From an uncultured Carnobacterium sp. (lineage in GTDB: Bacteria; Bacillota; Bacilli; Lactobacillales; Aerococcaceae), in the NCBI GenBank assembly GCA_937976325.1, contig CALJSD010000223.1, forward strand, positions 1 to 41,022: a stretch of 41,022 nt of DNA, in the 5' to 3' direction. This document shows positions 8,122-14,373 of the stretch, one piece after another; positions within the stretch are counted from its first letter, which is position 1, and each line of letters opens with the position of its first letter. The notes below the pieces were generated by a model, which was not told the DNA's origin, searched no databases, and saw only the letters and a list, made by a program, of their open reading frames with translations. The position numbers were made by a program, and so were the translations under genes.

Positions 8122-8544
8122 ATGGGAAATGACTTTATCGTAATGATTCACTGCCTAACGTACCTGGCAATTCATCACGACAATCGTTATTCAAGTAAAG
8201 ACCTCGCGTTTAACGCTTGTAGCAACCCTGCGATTGTTCGAAAATTGATGAGCCAAGCGGTGAAGAAAGGATGGGTGTCAACCACTGCGGGAAAACAAGG
8301 TGGTTACCAGTGGCAAGGTAGTCCAAAAGAAGTTCGCCTTGGAGAAATCTTCTTACTAGTATCTGAGGATGAACGCTTGGAAAAAGCCTTTAAAGAAGCT
8401 GCCGACCCAACCTGCCTTGTCAGCACCCGAATGGGAAGCGTTATGGGCAAATTGCAAGAAGAACAAATCCAACAACAAATTAATTTCTATAACAAACGCA
8501 CCATCCAAGACATGATTGATGGTGTCCAAACTGAATGTCACTAG
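8122..8544 (+). CDS. Rrf2-family regulator, probable HypR-like redox repressor
   Basis: This 140-residue Rrf2 protein has a winged-helix DNA-binding domain, including SNPAIVRKLMSQAVKKGWVSTTAGKQGGYQW. It lacks the three closely spaced cysteines that bind Fe-S clusters in IscR or NsrR. Its cysteines are Cys11, Cys33, Cys98 and Cys139. In S. aureus HypR, a hypochlorite-sensing Rrf2 repressor of merA, Cys33 and Cys99 form an inter-subunit disulfide, and a further cysteine lies near the C-terminus; the match in position is close. Combined with the adjacent flavoprotein gene, this suggests an autoregulated oxidant-response operon. The ribosome site (AGGGAT) is weak, so translational coupling to the preceding gene is likely. 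Confidence 0.82.
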   Translation: MGNDFIVMIHCLTYLAIHHDNRYSSKDLAFNACSNPAIVRKLMSQAVKKGWVSTTAGKQGGYQWQGSPKEVRLGEIFLLVSEDERLEKAFKEAADPTCLVSTRMGSVMGKLQEEQIQQQINFYNKRTIQDMIDGVQTECH

Positions 8545-8545
8545 T

Positions 8546-8575
8546 AAAGACCGAGCATCCGCTCGGTCTTTTTAA
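8546..8575 (+). terminator. Terminator after the Rrf2 gene
   Basis: An 11-bp stem (8546-8556 with 8561-8571) surrounds a 4-base loop (ATCC) and ends in a T run. Confidence 0.93.
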
Positions 8576-8577
8576 GT

Positions 8578-8607
8578 AATCATTATAATGTATACATTAT
8601 AATGATT
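8578..8607. repeat. 30-bp perfect palindrome, terminator or operator
   Basis: The 30 bases are a perfect self-complementary palindrome, AT-rich and centred on GTATAC. A broken T tract follows on the plus strand (TTTTTTATTTTT). It lies only 2 bases past a good terminator, so it is either a second, bidirectional terminator or a binding site upstream of the XRE gene. Confidence 0.7.
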
Positions 8608-8626
8608 TTTTTATTTTTAAAACTTA

Positions 8627-8669
8627 ATAACTTAAAAGTATTTAAAAACGATAACTTTTAAGTTATAAT
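8627..8669 (+). promoter_or_regulatory. XRE gene promoter with overlapping inverted repeat
   Basis: ATAACTTAAAAGT (8627-8639) and ACTTTTAAGTTAT (8654-8666) form a perfect 13-bp inverted repeat with a 14-base spacer. The right arm overlaps the -10 TATAAT (8664-8669); a weak -35 (TTTAAA, 8641-8646) sits between the arms. The layout suggests autorepression by the downstream XRE protein. Confidence 0.6.
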
Positions 8670-8706
8670 AATAGTACGATAATTTTAAGAGAGTAGGAGT
8701 GAGAAG

Positions 8707-9003
8707 ATGAGTAAAACAGCAATTGGAAGTAACTGGAAAGATGTGAAAAACGATTTATTTACCCCAGAAGAAATCGCCGCTACTGATTTAAGAGTTGCTA
8801 TTATTAGTGAATTAATTCGTGCTAGAAAAGAATTAGGAATTAGCCAAAAACAATTAGAAGAATTAAGTGGGGTGAAGCAACCCGTGATTGCTCGAATCGA
8901 AACGGGGAAGAGTACTCCGCAACTAGATACCTTATTAAAGATTCTAGGATGCTTAGGGAAAACACTAGCCATAGTGCCATTATCGAAATCTGAAGTGAAG
9001 TAG
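8707..9003 (+). CDS. XRE/HigA-like DNA-binding protein, orphan antitoxin type
   Basis: This 98-residue protein has an N-terminal lead of ~27 residues and one Cro/C1-type helix-turn-helix at about residues 45-66 (ISQKQLEELSGVKQPVIARIE). The C-terminal half (STPQLDTLLKILGCLGKTLAIVP) is the arrangement of HigA-like antitoxins that pair with RelE/HigB ribonucleases. Such antitoxins usually have the toxin gene directly upstream; here there is only 130 bases of palindromic AT-rich DNA, and no toxin follows. TAGGAG gives a ribosome site 10 bases before the ATG. It is therefore either a free-standing regulator or an antitoxin that has lost its partner. Its own promoter region carries an inverted repeat. 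Confidence 0.83.
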   Translation: MSKTAIGSNWKDVKNDLFTPEEIAATDLRVAIISELIRARKELGISQKQLEELSGVKQPVIARIETGKSTPQLDTLLKILGCLGKTLAIVPLSKSEVK

Positions 9004-9010
9004 AATGTAG

Positions 9011-9049
9011 AAACTCAAAATTATCATATATGATAATTTTGAGTTTTTG
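9011..9049 (+). terminator. Terminator after the XRE gene
   Basis: Bases 9011-9046 are a perfect 36-bp palindrome ending in TTTTT. The stem would be very long with a tight loop at CATATATG. It could also act on the minus strand. Confidence 0.85.
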
Positions 9050-9050
9050 T

Positions 9051-9180
9051 TTTCCTCGGAGTGGAGGTGGTTTTCTTGTCGAAGAACCTTGAAGTGTTTG
9101 AACCACTATACACCAAAACCTTTACAAATCTGATTAAAATACCTGCACCACACAAATGTACAGGAGTTTTAGCAACATAA
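9051..9180 (+). pseudogene. Decayed C-terminal fragment of an Opp/Dpp-type ABC ATPase
   Basis: Frame from 9051 reads ...SGGGFLVEEP then stops at 9090-9092. The next frame, from 9088, reads LEVFEPLYTKTFTNLIK and continues IPAPH to a stop at 9178. Joined, these resemble the end of peptide-transporter ATPases (OppD/OppF/DppD), whose C-termini carry G-x-[IL]-VEEG, then EVF, then a HPYTKALL-x-AIP-x-P motif. The remnant is ~40 codons with one frameshift and no upstream ATPase core. The match is by eye only and short, so this is tentative. It is not a fragment of the glnQ-like gene next door, whose C-terminus ends differently (NERTQNFLNKVLH). Confidence 0.35.
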
Positions 9181-9189
9181 ATACGAGAT

Positions 9190-9440
9190 AGAAGAAACAA
9201 TGCTCCATCAAAAAGCTAAGAAGATAGACGAGTCTTTTTGTTTATTGAAAGAATAGTGGGGGATAGCATTGAATGTGAATTAGCTGGAGTTAGGAATTGA
9301 TTCCTTACTCCAGCTTTGAAGCTTCAAAGGTGCAAGACCAAGGCTTGCGCCGTTGCCCCACTATGACTCTTTCAATAAAAAACAAAAAGACGCAAGTCTA
9401 TCTTTTTCCTTTTGAAGAGCACCAATTAAGTATTATTTCT
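9190..9440. repeat. Large imperfect inverted repeat enclosing three hairpins
   Basis: The segment 9221-9261 pairs with 9356-9404, with short interruptions: the blocks AAGATAGAC, GTCTTTTTGTTT, ATTGAAAGA and ATAGTGGGG are all matched. Weaker complementarity continues outward to about 9190 and 9440. Inside lie a 16-bp hairpin with one mismatch (9282-9297 with 9300-9315), a 14-bp perfect palindrome (9315-9328), and an 8-bp stem (9329-9336 with 9344-9351). No credible gene lies here. It could be a MITE-like relic, a remnant of an insertion sequence end, or a structured RNA. It occupies the gap between two converging transcription units. Confidence 0.7.
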
Positions 9441-9461
9441 TCTAGCACATATTTTTGTCAC

Positions 9462-9494
9462 AAAAAAACTCCCGGCACCAATTGGTACCAGGAG
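9462..9494 (-). terminator. Terminator of the GlnPQ-type operon
   Basis: On the minus strand a 12-bp stem with two G-U pairs (9483-9494 with 9469-9480) is followed by seven T. Confidence 0.9.
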
Positions 9495-9505
9495 CAGTGT
9501 TGATT

Positions 9506-10237
9506 TTAATGTAAGACTTTGTTTAAGAAGTTTTGAGTACGTTCGTTTTGTGGGTTACCAAACACTTCTTCAGGAGTTCCTTCTTCGATGATATAACCAC
9601 CATCCATGAAGATAACGCGATCGCTAACCTCACGCGCAAATCCCATCTCGTGTGTTACCACGACCATCGTCATTCCTTCTTTAGCTAGGTTTTGCATTAC
9701 TTCTAATACATCCCCAACCATCTCAGGGTCGAGTGCTGAAGTTGGTTCATCGAATAATAACATCTTTGGTTTCATTGCAAGCGCGCGGGCAATAGCCACA
9801 CGTTGCTTTTGACCACCTGAAAGAGATTTAGGAGAGACATCCGCTTTATCTGCAAGACCAACCATGCCAAGGAGTTCCATCGCATGTTCAGTTGCAGCTT
9901 CTTTTGTCTCACGACCTAATTCTACCGGTGCAAGAATGATATTTTCTAGAACGCTTAGGTGAGGGAAGAGGTTGAAGTGTTGGAACACCATTCCGATTTC
10001 CTCACGAACTTTATTTAAGTTTGTTTTCTTGTCTGTTAAATCATAGCCATCAATGATGATATGACCACTGTTGATTTTTTCAAGACGGTTTAAGCAACGT
10101 AAGAAAGTGGATTTACCAGAACCTGAAGGCCCGATAATACAAACTACTTCGCCTTCCTCAATAGAAAGGTCGATGGATTTTAATACTTCTAAGTCGCCAT
10201 ATTTCTTTTGAATTTTTTGAACTTCGATAATAGCCAT
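9506..10237 (-). CDS. glnQ: Polar amino acid ABC transporter, ATP-binding protein
   Basis: This 243-residue cytoplasmic ATPase has Walker A GPSGSGKST, Q-loop (GMVFQHFNLFPHL), signature LSGGQKQR, Walker B MLLFDEPTSALD and the H-loop VTHEM, all typical of the GlnQ/HisP polar amino acid family. The ATG at 10237 was chosen because AGAAAGGA lies upstream and MAIIEVQKIQKKYG matches the family start; a longer in-frame reading would overlap the permease gene. The start overlaps the stop of the permease gene by one base, so the two are translationally coupled. It powers uptake by the fused receptor-permease. Substrate is probably glutamine, glutamate or another polar amino acid; the exact one is not readable. 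Confidence 0.93.
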   Translation of the reverse strand: MAIIEVQKIQKKYGDLEVLKSIDLSIEEGEVVCIIGPSGSGKSTFLRCLNRLEKINSGHIIIDGYDLTDKKTNLNKVREEIGMVFQHFNLFPHLSVLENIILAPVELGRETKEAATEHAMELLGMVGLADKADVSPKSLSGGQKQRVAIARALAMKPKMLLFDEPTSALDPEMVGDVLEVMQNLAKEGMTMVVVTHEMGFAREVSDRVIFMDGGYIIEEGTPEEVFGNPQNERTQNFLNKVLH

Positions 10238-11673
10238 TATTTTAAATTCCTTTCTAAGTGAGCTGAAAGTTTCGTTAATAGAACGATCACGATTAAGTAC
10301 ATCACGCCCACGATTAACCACATTTGACTTGATTGTAAGTTACGAGCGATGATGACTTTACCTGTTTGCGTTAATTCGGCAATACCGATGATTGAAAGGA
10401 TAGATGTATCTTTCAATGTAATCACGAATTGGTTAATGAATGAAGGAACCATAATTCGAATCGCTTGCGGTAAGATAACTTTTTGCATGCTCTTAGGATA
10501 TGGAAGACCTAAACTCATGCAGGCTTCATATTGTCCTTTGTCTACCGCTTGGATACCCCCACGGATAATTTCAGCGATGTAAGCCGATGCGTTCAAGCTG
10601 AGGGTGATGACACCCGCTACGAACGGTTGCATTGTAATGTTGAATGCTTGCGGGATTCCAAAGTAAATGAAGAACGTTAATACGATTAGTGGAACACCAC
10701 GGATAATGTCAATGTAAAATCCTGCGATTGCTTGTACGATATTGTTTTGGCTAGTTTTCATTAAACCGAAGATAATACCGATTAAACTTGCGAAGATTAA
10801 AGCAACAACTGTTAATACGATTGTGTTCCATAAACCAGTCGCAAGAGTTTTCCAGTTTGTTTTGATTAACCCTAGAATGCTTGTTGCTTCTGTGTTTTCG
10901 CTAGCGTTTGTTGTGTATTTGTCGATGATTTCATCATACTTACCACTTTCTTTTAGTTTTTTCAAACCGTTATTGAAAGCAGTGATTAATTCTGCGTTCT
11001 CACCTTTATTTACAGCAACACCATATTCTGTTTTGTTTTCGTTATGGTCTGTCATTTTTAAAGGTAAGTTGTTTGATGTGATTGAGTAGGCAAGTACTGG
11101 ATAGTCTTCGAATAACGCATCACTGTTTCCTACCATTACATCTTGGTACATACTAGATGAATCTTCAAAAGTAGTGATTGTAAAGCCATATTTACTCTTG
11201 ATTGATTCAGCGTAAGTTGCACCTTGTGTTCCTAATTTAACGGCCACTTTTTTACCGCTTAAATCAGAAAGACTTGTGATGTCAGAGTTTTTAGAAACGC
11301 CCATCCCGATTCCGCTGTCATAGTAACTATTTGTGAAGTCGAATTTTTGTTTACGTTCATCTGTGATTCCCATACCGGCCATCACAGCGTCTACTTGACC
11401 AGATTCTAATGCTTGGACGGCAGCATTGAAGCCGAGTGGTTTGAATTCTACTTCGAAGCCTTCAGCCTCTGCGATACTCTTCATTAATTCAATATCAATT
11501 CCGACATATTCACCATTTGTATCTTGGTATTCAAATGGAGCAAATGTAATATCTGTTGCGATTACATATTTTTTAGTTTCTGCTTTAACAGAACTTGTCG
11601 GAGAAACGAGGGATAGAAGAGTCATCAATAGAGTGACTAGAACAGCTCCCAAGCTCAATTTTTTTATGTTCAT
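10237..11673 (-). CDS. glnP: Fused substrate-binding and permease protein of amino acid ABC transporter
   Basis: This 478-residue protein begins with a signal peptide (about residues 1-31). One extracellular solute-binding domain follows (about 36-260; YVIATDITFAPFEYQDTNG, GIDIELMKSIAE). A membrane domain of about five helices occupies the rest (about 275-478). The permease part contains the EAA-type loop YEACMSLGLPYPKSMQKVILPQAIR that docks the ATPase. Fusion of receptor and permease is known in Lactobillales-type GlnP; Lactococcus GlnP has two binding domains, this one has a single one. There is no lipobox cysteine, as expected for a receptor tethered by fusion. GGAGG is 7 bases before the ATG. 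It forms a two-gene operon with the ATPase gene. Confidence 0.93.
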   Translation of the reverse strand: MNIKKLSLGAVLVTLLMTLLSLVSPTSSVKAETKKYVIATDITFAPFEYQDTNGEYVGIDIELMKSIAEAEGFEVEFKPLGFNAAVQALESGQVDAVMAGMGITDERKQKFDFTNSYYDSGIGMGVSKNSDITSLSDLSGKKVAVKLGTQGATYAESIKSKYGFTITTFEDSSSMYQDVMVGNSDALFEDYPVLAYSITSNNLPLKMTDHNENKTEYGVAVNKGENAELITAFNNGLKKLKESGKYDEIIDKYTTNASENTEATSILGLIKTNWKTLATGLWNTIVLTVVALIFASLIGIIFGLMKTSQNNIVQAIAGFYIDIIRGVPLIVLTFFIYFGIPQAFNITMQPFVAGVITLSLNASAYIAEIIRGGIQAVDKGQYEACMSLGLPYPKSMQKVILPQAIRIMVPSFINQFVITLKDTSILSIIGIAELTQTGKVIIARNLQSSQMWLIVGVMYLIVIVLLTKLSAHLERNLK

Positions 11674-11691
11674 ACATATTCCTCCAAATCT

Positions 11692-11707
11692 ACCTTACGT
11701 ATAAGGT
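11692..11707. repeat. Short inverted repeat in the glnP leader
   Basis: ACCTTA and TAAGGT are separated by 4 bases, between the -10 and the ribosome site of the minus-strand operon. It may be an operator or a leader hairpin. Confidence 0.4.
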
Positions 11708-11713
11708 TTTTCT

Positions 11714-11742
11714 ATTATATGGAAGATTTTCTTAAAATGCAA
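11714..11742 (-). promoter_or_regulatory. Promoter of the glnPQ-type operon
   Basis: On the minus strand TTGCAT (11737-11742) and TATAAT (11714-11719) are 17 bases apart, about 40 bases before the ATG. An inverted repeat TCATGTCA/TGACATGA (11758-11780, 7-base spacer) lies just upstream of the -35. Confidence 0.75.
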
Positions 11743-11791
11743 AATTCTAGTCTCATCTCATGTCACATTTTCTGACATGAAGGTAGGAGCA

Positions 11792-11827
11792 TAAAAAACT
11801 CCCTTCTCTCATGAAAGAGAAGAGAGT
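11792..11827 (-). terminator. Terminator of the hit-ytxH-Cof operon
   Basis: A 12-bp stem with one wobble (11816-11827 with 11798-11809 on the minus strand) has a 6-base loop and a T run of six. Confidence 0.92.
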
Positions 11828-11832
11828 GATGC

Positions 11833-12705
11833 TTATTGTTCTTGTTCGAGGACACGCCAGATGGCTTTTGCCACACCACCATTAACATTGGTGTCTGTCA
11901 CAAAATCGGCCACATCTTTAACTTCCTCTGGAGCATTTCCCATCGCAACGCCAATTCCTGCGTCACGAATCATCGAAACGTCATTGAAGTTATCGCCGAT
12001 AGCGAAAGTTTGCTTCATCGATAAGCCAAGTGTTTCGGCATAGTGAGCAACCGCAATGCCTTTTTGAGCGTCTTTGTGGTTGATTTCCAAATCCGTATAA
12101 AATGCGGAAGTGACCACAAGGTTTGGATGCACTTGATCGATATGTTCACGAACAGGTTTGAAATAAGTAGGCCCGTCGTCATGAGAGACGATAATTTTGA
12201 ACACCTTAATATCCGGAATCGATAGCACTTCTTCAGCAGTCGTTACATCGGTTGCTTCTAGAAGGATTTTGAGCTGTCTAATTTCTTCTTTCAATTGTTC
12301 AGGCGAAAGATTATTTTTTTCGGCCTTTTTTCGTTCAATGACTTTGTTGATAAAGAGAGCATAGTTCTTTCTAAAGTTTCCTTCAGAAGTCACGAGCTGC
12401 CAGTCCAAGTCGATCGAATCGAAGTAGTCTAGCAGGGCATAGACTGTTTCGTGCGGGATTGTTACTTCCCAGATAATGTCATGATTTTTATCAAAAATCT
12501 GAGCACCGTTCATCGCAATAACAGGGAGATGTAATTCTGCTTGTTCGAGCGCTAAATTAGCTTGAAGATAATCGCGTCCAGTACAAACGATGAAGTGCTT
12601 CCCTTGTTTTTGGAGTTTTCGAATCGCTTGAATGTTGTTTTTATGTACCTCTACGTGGTTCGTGAGGAGAGTACCGTCCATATCCGATGCAAATAATTTA
12701 ATCAT
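11833..12705 (-). CDS. Cof-type HAD phosphatase
   Basis: This 290-residue haloacid dehalogenase-superfamily hydrolase belongs to the Cof/IIB group. DMDGTLL near the start contains the nucleophile Asp8 and the acid/base Asp10. Motif II is in VCTGRD, a conserved lysine follows in the C-terminal half, and GDNFNDVSMI supplies the magnesium ligands; between them lies the large cap domain typical of Cof proteins. These enzymes dephosphorylate sugar phosphates, flavin mononucleotide or pyridoxal phosphate; the substrate is not predictable here. It starts 12 bases after the ytxH-like gene with a modest GAGGG site and is the last gene of the operon. Confidence 0.9.
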   Translation of the reverse strand: MIKLFASDMDGTLLTNHVEVHKNNIQAIRKLQKQGKHFIVCTGRDYLQANLALEQAELHLPVIAMNGAQIFDKNHDIIWEVTIPHETVYALLDYFDSIDLDWQLVTSEGNFRKNYALFINKVIERKKAEKNNLSPEQLKEEIRQLKILLEATDVTTAEEVLSIPDIKVFKIIVSHDDGPTYFKPVREHIDQVHPNLVVTSAFYTDLEINHKDAQKGIAVAHYAETLGLSMKQTFAIGDNFNDVSMIRDAGIGVAMGNAPEEVKDVADFVTDTNVNGGVAKAIWRVLEQEQ

Positions 12706-12717
12706 AGGGCAAACCCT

Positions 12718-13050
12718 CTATTTCATTTCTTTAAGGTGTGTTTGCAATGTTTGAATTTTGTCTTGAATCCGTCTGAAGCGTGGTTTGTTTTCCAGTTGGA
12801 ATCTTGTGACTTCTTCTTGGATAGAATTCACAACTTCCATTGTTTGTGGAACAATCACTTCTTGGAGTTCTTTAATGCCTCTTTCAAGAGTGGCTTTACC
12901 AGTGTTAATCACGGTAACATCCTGTGTCACTTCTTGAATTTGTTTTGCTAAGATTTCACGATTTTCTTTACCGCTTCTTGGGTTGTTTAGTAGGGCAACG
13001 GCTCCACCGATCACACTACCGAAAATAAAACCTTTTAGAAATTTACTCAT
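12718..13050 (-). CDS. YtxH-domain protein
   Basis: This 110-residue protein begins with a glycine-rich hydrophobic segment (FLKGFIFGSVIGGAVALLNNPRSGKENR), the defining YtxH motif, which probably anchors it in the membrane. The remaining ~80 residues are a helical, coiled-coil-like charged tail. Function in the family is poorly known; some members are stress-induced. It lies 3 bases after hit and 12 before the Cof gene, on the minus strand. In Bacillus subtilis a similar protein (YhaH) is also encoded near hit and ecsAB. Confidence 0.82.
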   Translation of the reverse strand: MSKFLKGFIFGSVIGGAVALLNNPRSGKENREILAKQIQEVTQDVTVINTGKATLERGIKELQEVIVPQTMEVVNSIQEEVTRFQLENKPRFRRIQDKIQTLQTHLKEMK

Positions 13051-13053
13051 TGA

Positions 13054-13476
13054 TTATGCCTCCATTTGTTCGCGAATTGATTGCGCGATTTCTGCTAATA
13101 CTTCTGAACTTGGGTTAGTCGGGTGCCATTTTAATCCAAAGCCATCTTCATTTGTATAGCGTGGGATTAAGTGGATGTGAGAATGGAAGACGCTTTGGTA
13201 AGCCAACTCTCCGTTATTACTTAAAATGTTTAAACCTTTAATGTCTGGGTTTGAAGCTTGAACGGCACGTGCGATTTTTGGAATACGTGCAAACACTGCG
13301 CTCGCTAAGTCTTCATCGTATTCGAAGATATTAGCCACGTGTTTTTTAGGAACGACAAGCGTGTGCCCTGGTGTTACTTGCGAAATGTCAAGGAACGCAA
13401 GTACTACGTCATCTTCATACACGATATGTGCTGGAATTTCTTTATTAATAATTTTGTCAAAAATGCAATCTGTCAT
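13054..13476 (-). CDS. hit: Hit, histidine-triad nucleotide-binding protein
   Basis: This 140-residue protein of the HINT branch of the HIT superfamily has the N-terminal CIFDKIINKEIPAHIVYEDD, then LAFLDISQVTPGHTLVVPKKH, and the catalytic triad HSHIHLIPR. Members hydrolyse nucleoside phosphoramidates or adenylates. AAGGAGG lies 7 bases before the ATG. The gene is transcribed away from the ecsAB region, as in Bacillus where hit is divergent from ecsA; here a TMEM175-like gene is inserted between them. It is the first gene of a three-gene operon. The promoter is probably TGA-TACCAT around 13505-13515, but that is weak. Confidence 0.92.
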   Translation of the reverse strand: MTDCIFDKIINKEIPAHIVYEDDVVLAFLDISQVTPGHTLVVPKKHVANIFEYDEDLASAVFARIPKIARAVQASNPDIKGLNILSNNGELAYQSVFHSHIHLIPRYTNEDGFGLKWHPTNPSSEVLAEIAQSIREQMEA

Positions 13477-13554
13477 GGTGTTTCCTCCTTGAGTTCGTAC
13501 CTCTATGGTATCAAAAAATGCCCTAAAATGAAAGACTCGTAGCAGTTGTTGTCG

Positions 13555-13583
13555 TTGCTTTTTAGAAGAACATATCCTAAAAT
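13555..13583 (+). promoter_or_regulatory. Promoter of the TMEM175-like gene
   Basis: TTGCTT (13555-13560) and TAAAAT (13578-13583) are separated by 17 bases. The transcript start would be about 20 bases before the ATG. Confidence 0.6.
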
Positions 13584-13608
13584 ATCAGAATGAAAGCGAG
13601 GAGTCTTT

Positions 13609-14271
13609 ATGAAGGGAAAATTAGATGCGTTAAGCGATGCGATTATTGCCATTGCGATTACCGTTTTAGTATTAGAAATCAATACGCCAACATCGATGGC
13701 GGGGATGTGGGAGTTTGCAAAGGAAATCTTTTTATTTGCGCAAAGTTTTGTCGTGATTGCGAACTTTTGGTTTGAACGTTCTCAGTTCTTTGGTCGTTCA
13801 AAACGAATTTCTTTCTCGATTTTGTCGATTGATTTATTAGCACATTTGGGAATCTGTCTCATCCCTTTATTTACAAAATTCTTATTTAGTTTTGAAAATC
13901 GAATGATTTCTGTGCTAGCATACGGAATTTTGATTGCAATCATTTCTGTATTGTTCGATATCGAAAACTATTTTGTATTGAAACAATCATTGACGGATGC
14001 TGATTATGAGAGAAGAGATGAAATGCTTACTTTATTCAGAAAGTTTCATATGCGTTCTTATTTAACATCAGTGATTATTTTGGCCTTAACATTTTTAATT
14101 CCTCAAATCGTTATGTATTTATACTTGGCGATTCCAATGACTAAGTTCTTTTCTCGTTTAGGGGTGGGAAGAGGTCGGTCAATATTTGTAGATGAAAACT
14201 TAGTCGAATTTTCAGATAAAGTATTAGGACGAATTGATGAAGAACGAATAAAGAGAAATATTGCAAAATAA
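13609..14271 (+). CDS. TMEM175-family (DUF1211) probable potassium channel
   Basis: This 220-residue membrane protein has about six hydrophobic helices. Helix 1 carries KLDALSDAIIAIAITVLVLEI, the hallmark of prokaryotic TMEM175 channels, which normally read FSD followed by isoleucines lining the pore. Here the phenylalanine is replaced by leucine (LSD), while the serine, aspartate and pore-type AIAITVLVLEI are kept. Prokaryotic TMEM175 proteins form tetrameric K+-permeable channels. The C-terminal 50 residues are charged and cytoplasmic. The ATG has GAGGAG 6-11 bases upstream. A single-gene unit is suggested by its own promoter and terminator. Confidence 0.85.
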   Translation: MKGKLDALSDAIIAIAITVLVLEINTPTSMAGMWEFAKEIFLFAQSFVVIANFWFERSQFFGRSKRISFSILSIDLLAHLGICLIPLFTKFLFSFENRMISVLAYGILIAIISVLFDIENYFVLKQSLTDADYERRDEMLTLFRKFHMRSYLTSVIILALTFLIPQIVMYLYLAIPMTKFFSRLGVGRGRSIFVDENLVEFSDKVLGRIDEERIKRNIAK

Positions 14272-14285
14272 TATAAATGAATAGG

Positions 14286-14329
14286 AGTGTGAAAGGGCGC
14301 CTAATCCTGCGTCCTTTCACACTTTTTTT
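14286..14329 (+). terminator. Terminator after the TMEM175-like gene
   Basis: The stem AGTGTGAAAGG with its complement CCTTTCACACT, extended by CGC/GCG, is followed by seven T. The -35 of the ecs promoter lies inside the right arm. Confidence 0.93.
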
Positions 14330-14344
14330 GCTTTATGGTATAAT
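14316..14344 (+). promoter_or_regulatory. Promoter of ecsAB
   Basis: TTCACA (14316-14321), a 17-base spacer and TGG-TATAAT (TATAAT at 14339-14344) make a strong extended promoter. The -35 overlaps the preceding terminator stem. Confidence 0.75.
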
Positions 14345-14373
14345 GAGGAGAATAGTTAGATAGGAGAATCTAT

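Noticed and set aside
8578..9046. Complete type II toxin-antitoxin pair
   Set aside because: Only the XRE-type protein is present; no frame of toxin size with ribosome site lies directly upstream or downstream.
9297..9503. 68-codon reading frame in the structured repeat
   Set aside because: No ribosome site, the frame runs through inverted repeats and into the glnQ terminator, and the protein has no recognisable feature.
11766..11780. CodY box upstream of the glnPQ-type promoter
   Set aside because: Only about 10 of 15 positions fit AATTTTCWGAAAATT and the right half is poor; the 8-7-8 dyad explains the sequence better.
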